From assembly GCA_902768985.1 (NCBI GenBank), contig CACXNA010000015.1, positions 55,801 through 119,800 on the forward strand: a stretch of 64,000 nt of DNA, given 5' to 3'. Shown here piece by piece: positions 17,071-25,096 of this stretch. The stretch is from an uncultured Bacteroidia bacterium (GTDB lineage Bacteria > Bacteroidota > Bacteroidia > Bacteroidales > UBA932). Under the pieces are notes generated by a model. It searched no databases and had not been told where the DNA came from. It was given only the letters and a program-made list of their open reading frames with translations. How positions within the stretch are numbered: position 1 is the first letter of the stretch; each line of letters begins with the position of its first letter. The position numbers were made by a program, and so were the translations under genes.

Positions 17071-18510
17071 CTATTTCGCGGAAACGCTCTGCTTCACGCG
17101 GCAGACGCCCGTGTAGTCGATGGTCTTCTGGTGCTCCAGGTACTCCTGGATGAGGGAGGCGGTGGTGCGGTTGAGGGCGCGGCCCTGGTCCTTGCGCGGG
17201 GAGTTCGCGATGGCGGCCGTGTAACTGTTGGTCGTGACCTTATAGGTCTTCTTGAGGTCGAATTTCCCGCCGTCAGGCAGGGTGATCTTCAGGTCCTTGA
17301 TCTTCTCGGGATTCTTCTTGTCGAAGATGACCTCGCAATTGACGCCGCTGACCTTCGGGAAGCCGTACTCGCTGTCCGCGTAGGTGGTCGCGATCAGCAT
17401 GTCCTTGAATTCCTGGCCGGTGAGCTCCATCTGGACGGAGTCGTTGCCGAACGGGTCGAGGCGCAGCACGTCGCTGACCGTGAACGGGCCGGCGGGGAGG
17501 TAGTCGTAGCGGACGCCGCCGGTGTTGGTGAAGGCGAGGTCGGCGCCCGTCTCCACGCGCCAGGCGTCGGTCATCATGCAGCCGAGCTCCTCGTAGGAGG
17601 TCATCGGGGCGGTGAGCGTCGCGAGCACGCGCTTGAAGGCGGGGTTGTCGCTGAAGAAGCGAAGCAGCTCGGCGACGGCGGTATTCTTCTTGGGATAGCC
17701 TTCCACCTTGATGTTCTCGGCCTTGCGGTCGACGACCTTGCCGTCCTGGACGGTGAGGGTGATGAAGGTGACGTTGTCCAGGCGGTTCACGACCTGGGTG
17801 ATCATCACGCCGTTGTGCACCTCGCCGCCGTTCACCTGCGTGTGGGAGTGGCCGCCGATAATGAGGTCGGCCCAACGCACGTACTGGGAGAGCTCCACGT
17901 CCTCCTCATAGCCGATGTGGGTCAGGAGGATGACGACGTCGTTCTCGTCGGCAAGCCACTTGTACTCCTGGAGGGTCTCCTCGACGGGGGTGAAGAGGAT
18001 ATCGGTGACGTTGTCCGGGTGGGAGTCGGGATGGCCGGCCTTGCCCACCTGCACGGCGCCGATCACGGCGATGCGCACGTCGTCAATCACGAACACCTTA
18101 TAAGGAATGGTATTGATGCCCCACTTCGGGTCCGGATGGATGTTGCAGCAGATGTACGGGAAGTTGGACAGGTGGGTGACCGTCGCGAGGCCGGTCTGGC
18201 CGCCGTCGAACTCGTGGTTGCCCAGGGTGGAGCAGTCGAAGCCGATCTGGTTCATCAGGGCCACCATCGGGTAGGTCGGGACCTCATAGAGGTCGTTCAG
18301 CGGCTCGCCGGTGCGGTTGTCGCCCGCGGACATGACGAGCATGTCGGGATAGATGGCGCGCAGGCTGTCCACGATGGCGGCCAGCTGCGGCATGTTCTCA
18401 ATCTTGGCGTGGATGTCGTTGACGGAGAGGATGCGGATCTCCTTCTTCTCTGCGAAGGCCGCGGAGGCGAGCAGGAAGACCGCGGCAACGGTCAGAAACA
18501 GTTTTTTCAT
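17071..18510 (-). CDS. Secreted metallophosphoesterase / 5'-nucleotidase
   Basis: 479 residues with signal peptide MKKLFLTVAAVFLLASAAFA. Hydrolyses nucleotides or other phosphoesters in the periplasm. The N-terminal metallophosphatase domain has the expected metal ligands: SVNDIHAK, SAGDNRTG, LGNHEFDGG, LLTHIGYEED and IIGGHSHT. The C-terminal 5'-nucleotidase domain (about 290-470) includes NTGGVRYDYLPAGPFTVSDVLRLDPFGN, the substrate-binding region of the family. It is the second gene of a two-gene unit behind a 65-codon gene that ends one base upstream of its ATG. The promoter is described at 18732-18762. Confidence 0.93.
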   Translation of the reverse strand: MKKLFLTVAAVFLLASAAFAEKKEIRILSVNDIHAKIENMPQLAAIVDSLRAIYPDMLVMSAGDNRTGEPLNDLYEVPTYPMVALMNQIGFDCSTLGNHEFDGGQTGLATVTHLSNFPYICCNIHPDPKWGINTIPYKVFVIDDVRIAVIGAVQVGKAGHPDSHPDNVTDILFTPVEETLQEYKWLADENDVVILLTHIGYEEDVELSQYVRWADLIIGGHSHTQVNGGEVHNGVMITQVVNRLDNVTFITLTVQDGKVVDRKAENIKVEGYPKKNTAVAELLRFFSDNPAFKRVLATLTAPMTSYEELGCMMTDAWRVETGADLAFTNTGGVRYDYLPAGPFTVSDVLRLDPFGNDSVQMELTGQEFKDMLIATTYADSEYGFPKVSGVNCEVIFDKKNPEKIKDLKITLPDGGKFDLKKTYKVTTNSYTAAIANSPRKDQGRALNRTTASLIQEYLEHQKTIDYTGVCRVKQSVSAK

Positions 18511-18511
18511 G

Positions 18512-18709
18512 TTATACCTTGAATTTGATGATTTGTCCTTCGTGCAGCGGGGCGTCCAGGCCGATCTCGTGCCCGTAGGCGTCCTGGATACGGCCCTGCT
18601 TAAGGAGCGCCTGCGACAGGCGCCGGTGGACGAGGTAGCGCAGCACCGCGTGCTGCGCCCTGGCTCCGTCGAAGATGTCGACGACCGTCCGGTTGACTTG
18701 TACCTTCAT
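18512..18709 (-). CDS. Small conserved-type protein upstream of 5'-nucleotidase, possibly beta-grasp
   Basis: 65 residues: MKVQVNRTVVDIFDGARAQ at the start and APLHEGQIIKFKV at the end. The pattern (short beta hairpin, helix, then LDAPLHEGQIIKF) looks like a ThiS/ubiquitin-like beta-grasp fold, but the C-terminal Gly-Gly needed for sulfur transfer is missing. From memory, similar small proteins precede 5'-nucleotidase genes in other Bacteroidetes; this could not be checked. It is followed after one base by the nucleotidase gene, so the two are translationally linked. Confidence 0.6.
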   Translation of the reverse strand: MKVQVNRTVVDIFDGARAQHAVLRYLVHRRLSQALLKQGRIQDAYGHEIGLDAPLHEGQIIKFKV

Positions 18710-18731
18710 AAGGTTATTGGTTTCAGGCGTA

Positions 18732-18762
18732 CAAATCTAACCTTTTTCGGCCGAAAATGCAA
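18732..18762 (-). promoter_or_regulatory. 5'-nucleotidase operon promoter with 14-bp palindrome in the spacer
   Basis: Minus strand: -33 TTG (complement of 18760-18762), 20-base spacer, -7 TAGATTTG (complement of 18732-18739). The spacer contains the perfect palindrome TTTTCGGCCGAAAA (18744-18757), a plausible repressor site. Confidence 0.6.
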
Positions 18763-21681
18763 CTATAACATGTTGTACATGGCGTTCTGGATGCGCGCGT
18801 TCTTGGCGGGGTTCATCTTGCCGAAGTTCCACTTCACGGAGAACATCGCGTAGCGGCCGATGATGAGGCTCTGGGTGTCTTCGACGAACTCGGCGCTGAT
18901 GTTGCGCCGGACGGAGCGCTCCTGGTTCAGGATGTCCGAGATGCCGAGGCTCAGGGTGAACGCCTTGAGATTCTTGCTGACGGACAGGTTCCAGAGGCAG
19001 TAAGGATCGTTGTAGCCGGGGGTATAGCCCCGGTAGGAGTAATGGTACGCCTCCGTCTTGAACTCCCAGCCGTGGAGGGTCTCGTAAAGCAATCTGAGAC
19101 TCTGCACAAAGGTCCAGTAATTCGTGTTCGCCGTGGGATCCAGGCTGTAGCGGCTCTGCTCGTTTGACGCCGAGGAAGAGACCTCGACGGAGAAACGGTC
19201 CAGTCTGTACGTGGCGTTCAGACCGACATAATAATAAAGTTGACGGGTCCGGCTCTCCGCGAAGCCGCTCTGTCCGCTGTAGAAGCGGCTGCCGCTTGCG
19301 TCGCCCCAGAAATCAGCCATGAAGGCGTTGTAGTCGAAGGTCAGCAGGTCCATCCCCGCCCGCCGGGCGGTCGCCTGGTAACTGGTGCCGGCGGACAGGC
19401 TGGCGTCGGCCGAGATACTGAGGGTCAGGCGCTTCTGCTTGCCGACCGGCTGGCGGTAGGTGAAGTACGCGCTGATGTCGTAGGACGGTTTGCGGGAGTT
19501 GACCGGCAGGGAGTAGCGGACGCCGTCCGTGTCGAACCAGGAAGCCGTCTGGACGCCGCGCTGGATCATCGACCCGAGGAAATAGAGGTCCAGGTAGGAG
19601 AAGGTCTTCTTGTCGTTGTACTGCCAGTCCAGGTAGGCGCGGTGCCTGAAGGATGGGCGCAGGTAGATGTTGCCCGTGGAGATCTGGAGCGGGTTGGAGA
19701 TGTCCAGCACCGGCGCGATCCGGCTGCCGGATACCTGGCTGGAGTTCCCCTGACCCTGGTAGGAGACGGACAGGGAGTGGCCGCTCTGGGTGTTGTGGCG
19801 GATGTTGATGTAGGGTGACCAGTCGGATAGCCATTCGCCGATGCCGGTCTGGGTGTCCTTGCCCAGCGAGCGGGCGCGGACTTCGTTGCGCGTCTGGAGG
19901 AACTGGACGCCGAAGTAGAACTGGTCGCGCTCCTTGCGCCACTGCATCTGGACGCTCTCGCGCAGCGCCAGGTAGTCGCTCCGGGAGGTGGAGGAGTAGT
20001 AGTCGTTGGCGGAGCCGTCGGCATTGAAGGCCGCTTTCCCGCTGCCGCGCTGCCGCCATAACGGGTTCAGGATGACCGCCAGGCCCCAGTATTTCCCGAA
20101 GGGCTCCAGGTAGCTCAGGTTGCCGGACAGCGTCTTGTTGTTGCCGCTGTTGTCGTAGCGGAGGTCGCGCGGGGTGACGGTGGTGCCGTACCAGGTCCGG
20201 GAGACCTCCCCGCTTTTGCCCGTGTTCCGGGTGAAATCATAATTGAAGGTCAGCGTCAGGCTGCGCCGGTCTTTGCCGAAGTCCTTGACGCCGCCCGAGA
20301 GGCGGCCCTCGGCGTGGAAGCTGCGCGAATTCGACGTCTTGTCGGCGTCGGTGCCGTTGACCTCGGCGCCGCCCGTGTCGGTGGTGACGGAATGGTTGCT
20401 GGTCGAGCCGTTGCTGTCGCTGAATCGGAAGCCGGGCGAGAAGTTGAAATTGAACTTCTTGGTGTCCTTCCGGTTCAGCTCGAAGTTCACGGTGACCCGC
20501 TGGCTGCGGCTGGTGCCGGAGGACCGGCTGTTCGTGAAGAGAGGGTCTTCACCCACCAGCGTGGACTGGCGCGTGGAGCGGGAGCCCGAGAGCTGGTCGG
20601 AGAAATTATAGCTGACGCTGGCAGTGGACTCCATGCCCTGGATGCGGTCGGAGTTGAGGTTGACGCCCGCCAGCGCGGAGGTCTTTAGCCCGCCGATCAG
20701 GGACATGAGGTCCAGGTCCTCCAGGTCGTCATCCGAGGAAACCAGGATAAGGCCACCGCCATTGCCCGGTTCCGAGGCATTCTGCCCGTTGGCCATGATG
20801 GTCAGCTGGTCCTGCTCATTGTAGCCGCTGAGCATGAAGTTGCCGTTGAACAACGCGTGGCGGTTGTCGCCCAGGCCTTCCGGGTCGCTTCCCGGGCGGT
20901 AGCCGCCACCCAGCTTGGCGTTGCCGAACCAGCCCTGCTTGTATTCCTCTTTCAACTGAAGGTCCATGACCGTCTCCCGGCTGTCCTCCGAGGCGATGCC
21001 GGAGAAGGCCGCTTCCTTGTTCTCCTGGTCCACGACCTTAATCTTGTCCACGATCTTGGCGGGCATGCTCTTCAGGGCGGCCGACGGGTCGTTGAAGAAG
21101 AAGGTCTTGCCGCCGACGGTGATCTTGTCCACCTCCTTGCCGTTGACCTTGACCTTGCCGTCCGCGCCGACCTCCATGCCCGGCATCTTCTTGATCAGGT
21201 CTTCGAGCATGGCGTTGTCGCCCACATGGAAGGCCGCGGCGTTGTAGATCAGCGTGTCCTGCTTGACCTCGATGGCGTTGCCGACCGCCGTGATGGACGC
21301 TGCGTCAATGATCTCCGGGTTCTCCTCCAGCTTGATCACGCCGAGGTTCTCCTCGTAGTTGCGGAAGTTGCAGTCCTTGGTGAAGGGGGTGTAGCCGATC
21401 AGCTCCACGTTCAGCCGGTAACGGCCCACGGGCACGTCCGTAAGCTCCACTTTACCCTCCGTGTCGGACAGGGCGAAATGGGTGATGGTCGTGTCACCCT
21501 GCGGGTTGAGGTAGACCGTCGCGAAGGGCAGGGGTTCTTCGCTCTTGGCGTCCTTGAGCGACAGCAGCACTTTGATGTTGCGGTTTTTCTCGAACATGTC
21601 GTAGTCCATCAGGATCACCTGGGCATGGAGGGCGCCGGAAACCAACAGTCCGGCCAGGAGGATAATGAATCTTCTAAACAT
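18763..21681 (-). CDS. Outer-membrane beta-barrel receptor, TonB-dependent-receptor-like
   Basis: 972 residues from MFRRFIILLAGLLVSGALHAQ; the frame upstream to 21807 lacks a signal peptide and overlaps the promoter. Residues about 45-130 form a carboxypeptidase-regulatory-like domain (LPFATVYLNPQGDTTITHFALSDTEGKVEL). Next is a plug-like region (LIYNAAAFHVGDNAMLEDLIKKMPGMEV, MPAKIVDKIKVVDQ), then a long barrel ending ...YAMFSVKWNFGKMNPAKNARIQNAMYNML. Similar in architecture to the receptor at 9774, but the barrels differ. No SusD gene follows. The downstream M56/TonB and BlaI genes are on the same strand but upstream of it. The promoter carries paired repeats like those at 14260. Confidence 0.87.
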   Translation of the reverse strand: MFRRFIILLAGLLVSGALHAQVILMDYDMFEKNRNIKVLLSLKDAKSEEPLPFATVYLNPQGDTTITHFALSDTEGKVELTDVPVGRYRLNVELIGYTPFTKDCNFRNYEENLGVIKLEENPEIIDAASITAVGNAIEVKQDTLIYNAAAFHVGDNAMLEDLIKKMPGMEVGADGKVKVNGKEVDKITVGGKTFFFNDPSAALKSMPAKIVDKIKVVDQENKEAAFSGIASEDSRETVMDLQLKEEYKQGWFGNAKLGGGYRPGSDPEGLGDNRHALFNGNFMLSGYNEQDQLTIMANGQNASEPGNGGGLILVSSDDDLEDLDLMSLIGGLKTSALAGVNLNSDRIQGMESTASVSYNFSDQLSGSRSTRQSTLVGEDPLFTNSRSSGTSRSQRVTVNFELNRKDTKKFNFNFSPGFRFSDSNGSTSNHSVTTDTGGAEVNGTDADKTSNSRSFHAEGRLSGGVKDFGKDRRSLTLTFNYDFTRNTGKSGEVSRTWYGTTVTPRDLRYDNSGNNKTLSGNLSYLEPFGKYWGLAVILNPLWRQRGSGKAAFNADGSANDYYSSTSRSDYLALRESVQMQWRKERDQFYFGVQFLQTRNEVRARSLGKDTQTGIGEWLSDWSPYINIRHNTQSGHSLSVSYQGQGNSSQVSGSRIAPVLDISNPLQISTGNIYLRPSFRHRAYLDWQYNDKKTFSYLDLYFLGSMIQRGVQTASWFDTDGVRYSLPVNSRKPSYDISAYFTYRQPVGKQKRLTLSISADASLSAGTSYQATARRAGMDLLTFDYNAFMADFWGDASGSRFYSGQSGFAESRTRQLYYYVGLNATYRLDRFSVEVSSSASNEQSRYSLDPTANTNYWTFVQSLRLLYETLHGWEFKTEAYHYSYRGYTPGYNDPYCLWNLSVSKNLKAFTLSLGISDILNQERSVRRNISAEFVEDTQSLIIGRYAMFSVKWNFGKMNPAKNARIQNAMYNML

Positions 21682-21701
21682 ACCTACTAAACGTTTCTTC
21701 A

Positions 21702-21773
21702 CAAAAGTAAAGACACTCGGACAGAAATTCAAGGCAAAAACCCCTTGAACGGCTGTCAAATCCCCTTTTTGAA
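21702..21773 (-). promoter_or_regulatory. Promoter of the second receptor with paired GGGG repeats
   Basis: Minus strand: -7 TACTTTTG (complement of 21702-21709), 20-base spacer, -33 TTG (complement of 21730-21732). Upstream are two repeats, TTCAAGGGGTT and AAAAAGGGGAT (GGGG at complement of 21741-21744 and 21762-21765), exactly 21 bp apart. Layout and core match those at 14260-14292. Confidence 0.6.
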
Positions 21774-21825
21774 AGAAAATACCGGGAGCGAAGCGGGGAA
21801 TCTTCACTCCCGGTAATCAGTCTGG

Positions 21826-22524
21826 CTACTTCCGAGGGGTGCGGACCTGGAAGATGATCGGGATTCTCAGATTCGTGTCGATGGGCTTTCCGTCCTTCGT
21901 GGTGCCCGGCTCCCATTTCGGGGATTGCTTGATGGTGTCAGTCACCAGCGCATCCAGCTCAGGGCATACGCTTTCCATGACCTCAACGTCCCCGACGGTC
22001 CCGTCGGCGTAGACCTCAAACGAGACCCGCATCCTTCCGGCGTGCGCGCAGTCCTTCGGCACATCGATCCGCTGACAAAGCCACTTGCTGAATTCATTCA
22101 GGCCGCCGCCCTGGAAACTGGGCATCTTGTCGGGGATGAGGCGGAACGGAACGAGCTCCTGCTCGCTTTCGTCCCGGTAGCTGACCACGACGATCTCTTC
22201 CATTTCCATCGGAGCCTTCAGGTTGACGACGATGACGCCGTGCGCCGCTTTGTCGCCGTACTTCTTGAAGGCGGCCTCGTCCGTGAGCATCTGGACGGAA
22301 TTAATCCGTCCCGTGCCCATCGCATCATACTCCGCCTTGGTGATTTCTTTCTCCTCGCCCCACGCTTCCCGTAAGATAATCAACGGATTCTGAAAATTTT
22401 CACTACCTTTGTCCGTCGGGACATAGACAGTCTTGGCCTGCAGGCCGATGCCCAGGCACACGAGCGGGAGCAGATACAGCACCCGCAGCCCTCTGCGAAG
22501 AGGGGATTTGGATTTTGACATCAT
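21826..22524 (-). pseudogene. TonB-like C-terminal half of a frame-broken M56-TonB gene
   Basis: 232 residues if read from the ATGATG at 22524. A membrane helix (RGLRVLYLLPLVCLGIGL) is followed by a linker and a TonB C-terminal domain (about 150-230: CAHAGRMRVSFEVYADGTVGDVEVMESVCPELDALV, KWEPGTTKDGKPIDTNLRIPIIFQ). The same frame continues upstream as KSGYSVANSFNHSILKNRITMM, which in Bacteroidetes is the usual continuation of BlaR1-like M56 proteins. The original gene was therefore probably one fused protein. The peptidase frame ends in a TGA that overlaps this ATG (ATGA), so separate translation by coupling is also possible. Confidence 0.6.
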
Positions 22525-23279
22525 AGTAATACGATTTTTAAGGATACTGTGATTAAAGCTGTTAGCAACTGAGTAGCCGCTCTTGCTGACAGCTTTTCGC
22601 GAAGATTGGCGCCGCCGCGCAGCACGGCGTCGTCCGCCTCGTATTCGTGCAATTCCTGCAGGTCCGCGCGGAGCATCCAGATGGCCGGGTTGAACCACTG
22701 GAACATCGACAGGACATCCACCAGCAGCAGCTCGACGGAGTGGCCGTAGGCGATGTGCGCCTTCTCGTGCGCGAGGATGGGGGCGTGCGGGCCGTTCCAG
22801 TCCTCGCGGGACAGCACGATGTAACGCATCCAGCTGAAGGGATCGATGTCCCGCTCCGTGACGATGATGCGGCAGCCGTCTTCCTCGCGGACGCATTCGC
22901 CCTGCCGGACGATGCGCGCGATGCTGAGGATGGACACGGCCACGCGCAGGAGCACGAAGGCCGCGCCGGCGAGGAACACGACCGTCAGCGCCACGGGCCA
23001 CCAGGGGGTCGCGGCGGCGGATTCGGCGACAGCCTCCGCCTCGGCGGCGAGTTCGCCGCCCGCGCCAACCGGCTCGATCGGGCCGGCGACGACCGGATCC
23101 AGGGGTTTGCGGATGGTGACGATGCACAGCGGCAGCAGGAAGCTCATCGCCGCCGTTCCCACCAGGACGAAGCGGTTGAAACGGTGGAAGGTCTCCTTCT
23201 TCAGGAGGAAACGGTAGAAGAGGTAGAAGACCAGCAGCGCCACCGCCACCTTGGCTGTATATATAAGGAACGCAAACAT
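22521..23279 (-). pseudogene. M56 (BlaR1-type) metallopeptidase half, frameshifted
   Basis: 252 residues in this frame. N-terminal helices (FLIYTAKVAVALLVFYLFYRF), a third helix near 95-120, then the M56 zinc motif HEKAH (171-175) and the downstream acidic ligand region ELHEYEADDAVL. BlaR1/MecR1-type proteins sense an external signal and cleave the BlaI repressor. After GANLREK the frame diverges from the family and ends with LSARAATQLLTALITVSLKIVLL. One extra A in the run at 22594-22597 (T on the plus strand) would join it to the TonB-like half. Possible causes are a real mutation, slippage-based variation or a sequencing error. Ends 2 bases from the BlaI gene. Confidence 0.7.
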
Positions 23280-23281
23280 GT

Positions 23282-23641
23282 TTATTTCTCTTTTTCGATC
23301 AGGTCGATCAGTTCTTTGAGTTCGTCCACGGAAATCTTCTCCTCCTTCACGAGGGCCGAAACTGCGCTCAGGTAGGAATTGTCGAAGTACTTGTCGATCA
23401 GGCCGATGAGCGAGCGCTGCTTATACTCTTCGCGCGATACTTTCGCGAAATACTGATACGTCGGGCCGTAGGCCTTGTGGTCGATGAAGCCGTCCTCCTG
23501 GAGGGTCCGCACCTGCGTGCTCAGCGTGCTGAAGTGGGGTTGCGGCTCGGGATACAGCTCCCGCAGCTCCCGGATGAACAGGGCGCCCCGCTCCCAGAAG
23601 TGGTTCATGATGATCTCTTCCTTGTTGGTCAGTCGTCTCAT
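23282..23641 (-). CDS. BlaI/MecI/CopY-family transcriptional repressor
   Basis: 119 residues from MRRLTNKEEIIMNHFWERG. Winged-helix DNA-binding domain at about 1-70 (LTNKEEIIMNHFWERGALFIRELRELYP, HFSTLSTQVRTLQEDGFIDHKAYGPTYQYFAKVS) and a C-terminal dimerisation helix pair. The family represses its own operon until cleaved by a BlaR1-like M56 protease, here encoded 2 bases downstream. An imperfect palindrome overlapping the promoter (23668-23688) is the likely operator. The ATG at 23665 is rejected because the family starts at LTNKEE. Confidence 0.93.
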   Translation of the reverse strand: MRRLTNKEEIIMNHFWERGALFIRELRELYPEPQPHFSTLSTQVRTLQEDGFIDHKAYGPTYQYFAKVSREEYKQRSLIGLIDKYFDNSYLSAVSALVKEEKISVDELKELIDLIEKEK

Positions 23642-23662
23642 AAGCGTAGCTAATCTTTTTGG

Positions 23663-23692
23663 CAAATATAGCTAAAAAATTTAACTATGCAA
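23663..23692 (-). promoter_or_regulatory. BlaI operon promoter and operator
   Basis: Minus strand: -33 TTG (complement of 23690-23692), 19-base spacer, -7 TATATTTG (complement of 23663-23670). The spacer is a 21-bp inverted repeat (23668-23688; arms ATAGTTAAA and TTTAGCTAT, one mismatch) that covers the -7 box, as expected for an autorepressed BlaI gene. Confidence 0.7.
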
Positions 23693-23729
23693 CTATTTCG
23701 TTTAAAAATTCACCACTGGGCACAAAATA

Positions 23730-23752
23730 GGGTCCCGTTGTAGGCGGGACCC
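23730..23752 (-). terminator. Hairpin after the trpB2 gene
   Basis: GGGTCCCG-7 bases-CGGGACCC, a perfect 8-bp stem. Read on the minus strand it is followed by a T-rich stretch (TATTTTG), consistent with a terminator for the TrpB2 gene ending at 23768. Confidence 0.6.
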
Positions 23753-23767
23753 TGAAGGCGTTACGGC

Positions 23768-25081
23768 TTAGTCGCCGGTGTTGGCGAGGGTGCCGGAGAT
23801 GTACTGGTCGTAGGCGGTCATGTCCACGAGGCCGTGGCCGGAGAGGTTGAAGAGGATGACCTTCTCTTCGCCGGTCTCTTTGCACTTCCTGGCTTCGTTG
23901 ATCGCGGCGGCGATGGCGTGGCAGGACTCCGGGGCGGGGATGATGCCCTCCGCGCGGGCGAAGAGCGTGCCGGCGGCGAAGGAGTCGAGCTGGCGGATGT
24001 CCGTGGCCTCGATGAGGCCGTCCTTGAGGAGCTGCGAGACGATGGCGCCGGCGCCGTGGTAGCGGAGGCCGCCCGCGTGGATGTTGGCCGGACGGAAGTC
24101 GTGGCCGAGGGAGAACATCGGGATGAGCGGGGTGAGGCCCGTCTCGTCGCCGAAGTCATACTTGAATTCGCCCTTGGTGAGCTTCGGGCAGGAGGCCGGC
24201 TCGGCCGCGATGAAGCGCGTCTTCTTGCCGTCCAGCAGGTTGTGGCGCAGGAACGGGAAGGAGATGCCGCTGAAGTTGGAGCCGCCGCCGAAGCAGCCGA
24301 TCACGATGTCGGGGTATTCGCCGGCCATGGCCATCTGCTTCTCGGCCTCGAGGCCGATGACGGTCTGGTGCAGGCAGACGTGGCTGAGCACGGAGCCCAG
24401 GAGGTACTTGCAGTTCGGGGTGCTCATCGCGAGCTCGACCGCCTCGGAGATGGCGGTGCCGAGGGAGCCCTGGTGGTTCGGGTCGGCGGTGAGGATGTCC
24501 TTGCCGGCGCGGGTGGACATCGACGGCGACGGGGTCACCAGCGCGTCGAAGACCTGCATGATGCTGCGGCGGTAGGGCTTCTGCTCATAGCTGATCTTGA
24601 CCTGGTAGACGGCGCAGTCGAGGCCGTAGAGCTTGGCGGCGTAGGAGAGGGCCGCGCCCCACTGGCCGGCGCCCGTCTCCGTGGTGACGTTGGTCACGCC
24701 CTGCTGCTTGCAGTAGTAGGCCTGCGGGATGGCGGAGTTGAGCTTGTGGGAGCCGAGCGGGTTCACGCTCTCGTTCTTGAAATAGATGTGGGCCGGGGTG
24801 CCGAGGGCCTCCTCGAGGCCGTAGGCGCGCACGAGCGGGGTGCAGCGGTAGTAGGCGTACTTCTCGCGCACGTCTTCGGGGATGTCGATCCAGCGGTCGG
24901 TCTGGTTGACCTCCTGGTTGGCGCACTCCTGGGCGAAGAGGGGATAGAGGTCTTCGGCCTTGATGGGCTGCTTGGTGCCCGGGTGGATCATCGGCTGCGG
25001 CTTGTTAGTCATGTCAGCCTGGATGTTGTACCATTGGGTAGGAATCTCGGACTCCGGGAGAATGAATCTCTTCTGTTTCAT
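23768..25081 (-). CDS. TrpB2-type tryptophan synthase beta subunit-like PLP enzyme
   Basis: 437 residues, longer than classical TrpB (about 395) and matching the TrpB2 subgroup. Catalyses condensation of indole (or a related nucleophile) with serine using PLP. The PLP lysine is in NPLGSHKLNSA. TETGAGQWGAALSYAAKLYGLDC contains the catalytic Glu region, and the phosphate-binding loop is GCFGGGSNFSG. TrpB2 often acts without TrpA and can use phosphoserine. No other trp gene is nearby, so this may be a stand-alone indole-salvage enzyme. Start chosen at MKQKRFILPE, which fits the family N-terminus. The aldolase gene upstream ends 15 bases before its start. Confidence 0.92.
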   Translation of the reverse strand: MKQKRFILPESEIPTQWYNIQADMTNKPQPMIHPGTKQPIKAEDLYPLFAQECANQEVNQTDRWIDIPEDVREKYAYYRCTPLVRAYGLEEALGTPAHIYFKNESVNPLGSHKLNSAIPQAYYCKQQGVTNVTTETGAGQWGAALSYAAKLYGLDCAVYQVKISYEQKPYRRSIMQVFDALVTPSPSMSTRAGKDILTADPNHQGSLGTAISEAVELAMSTPNCKYLLGSVLSHVCLHQTVIGLEAEKQMAMAGEYPDIVIGCFGGGSNFSGISFPFLRHNLLDGKKTRFIAAEPASCPKLTKGEFKYDFGDETGLTPLIPMFSLGHDFRPANIHAGGLRYHGAGAIVSQLLKDGLIEATDIRQLDSFAAGTLFARAEGIIPAPESCHAIAAAINEARKCKETGEEKVILFNLSGHGLVDMTAYDQYISGTLANTGD

Positions 25082-25096
25082 AACGGGTTATAGCGT

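Noticed and set aside
22524-22604. Programmed -1 frameshift in the M56-TonB gene
   Set aside because: The site is CGAAAAG, not a standard X_XXY_YYZ slippery heptamer, and no downstream pseudoknot is evident; an indel or gene split is simpler.
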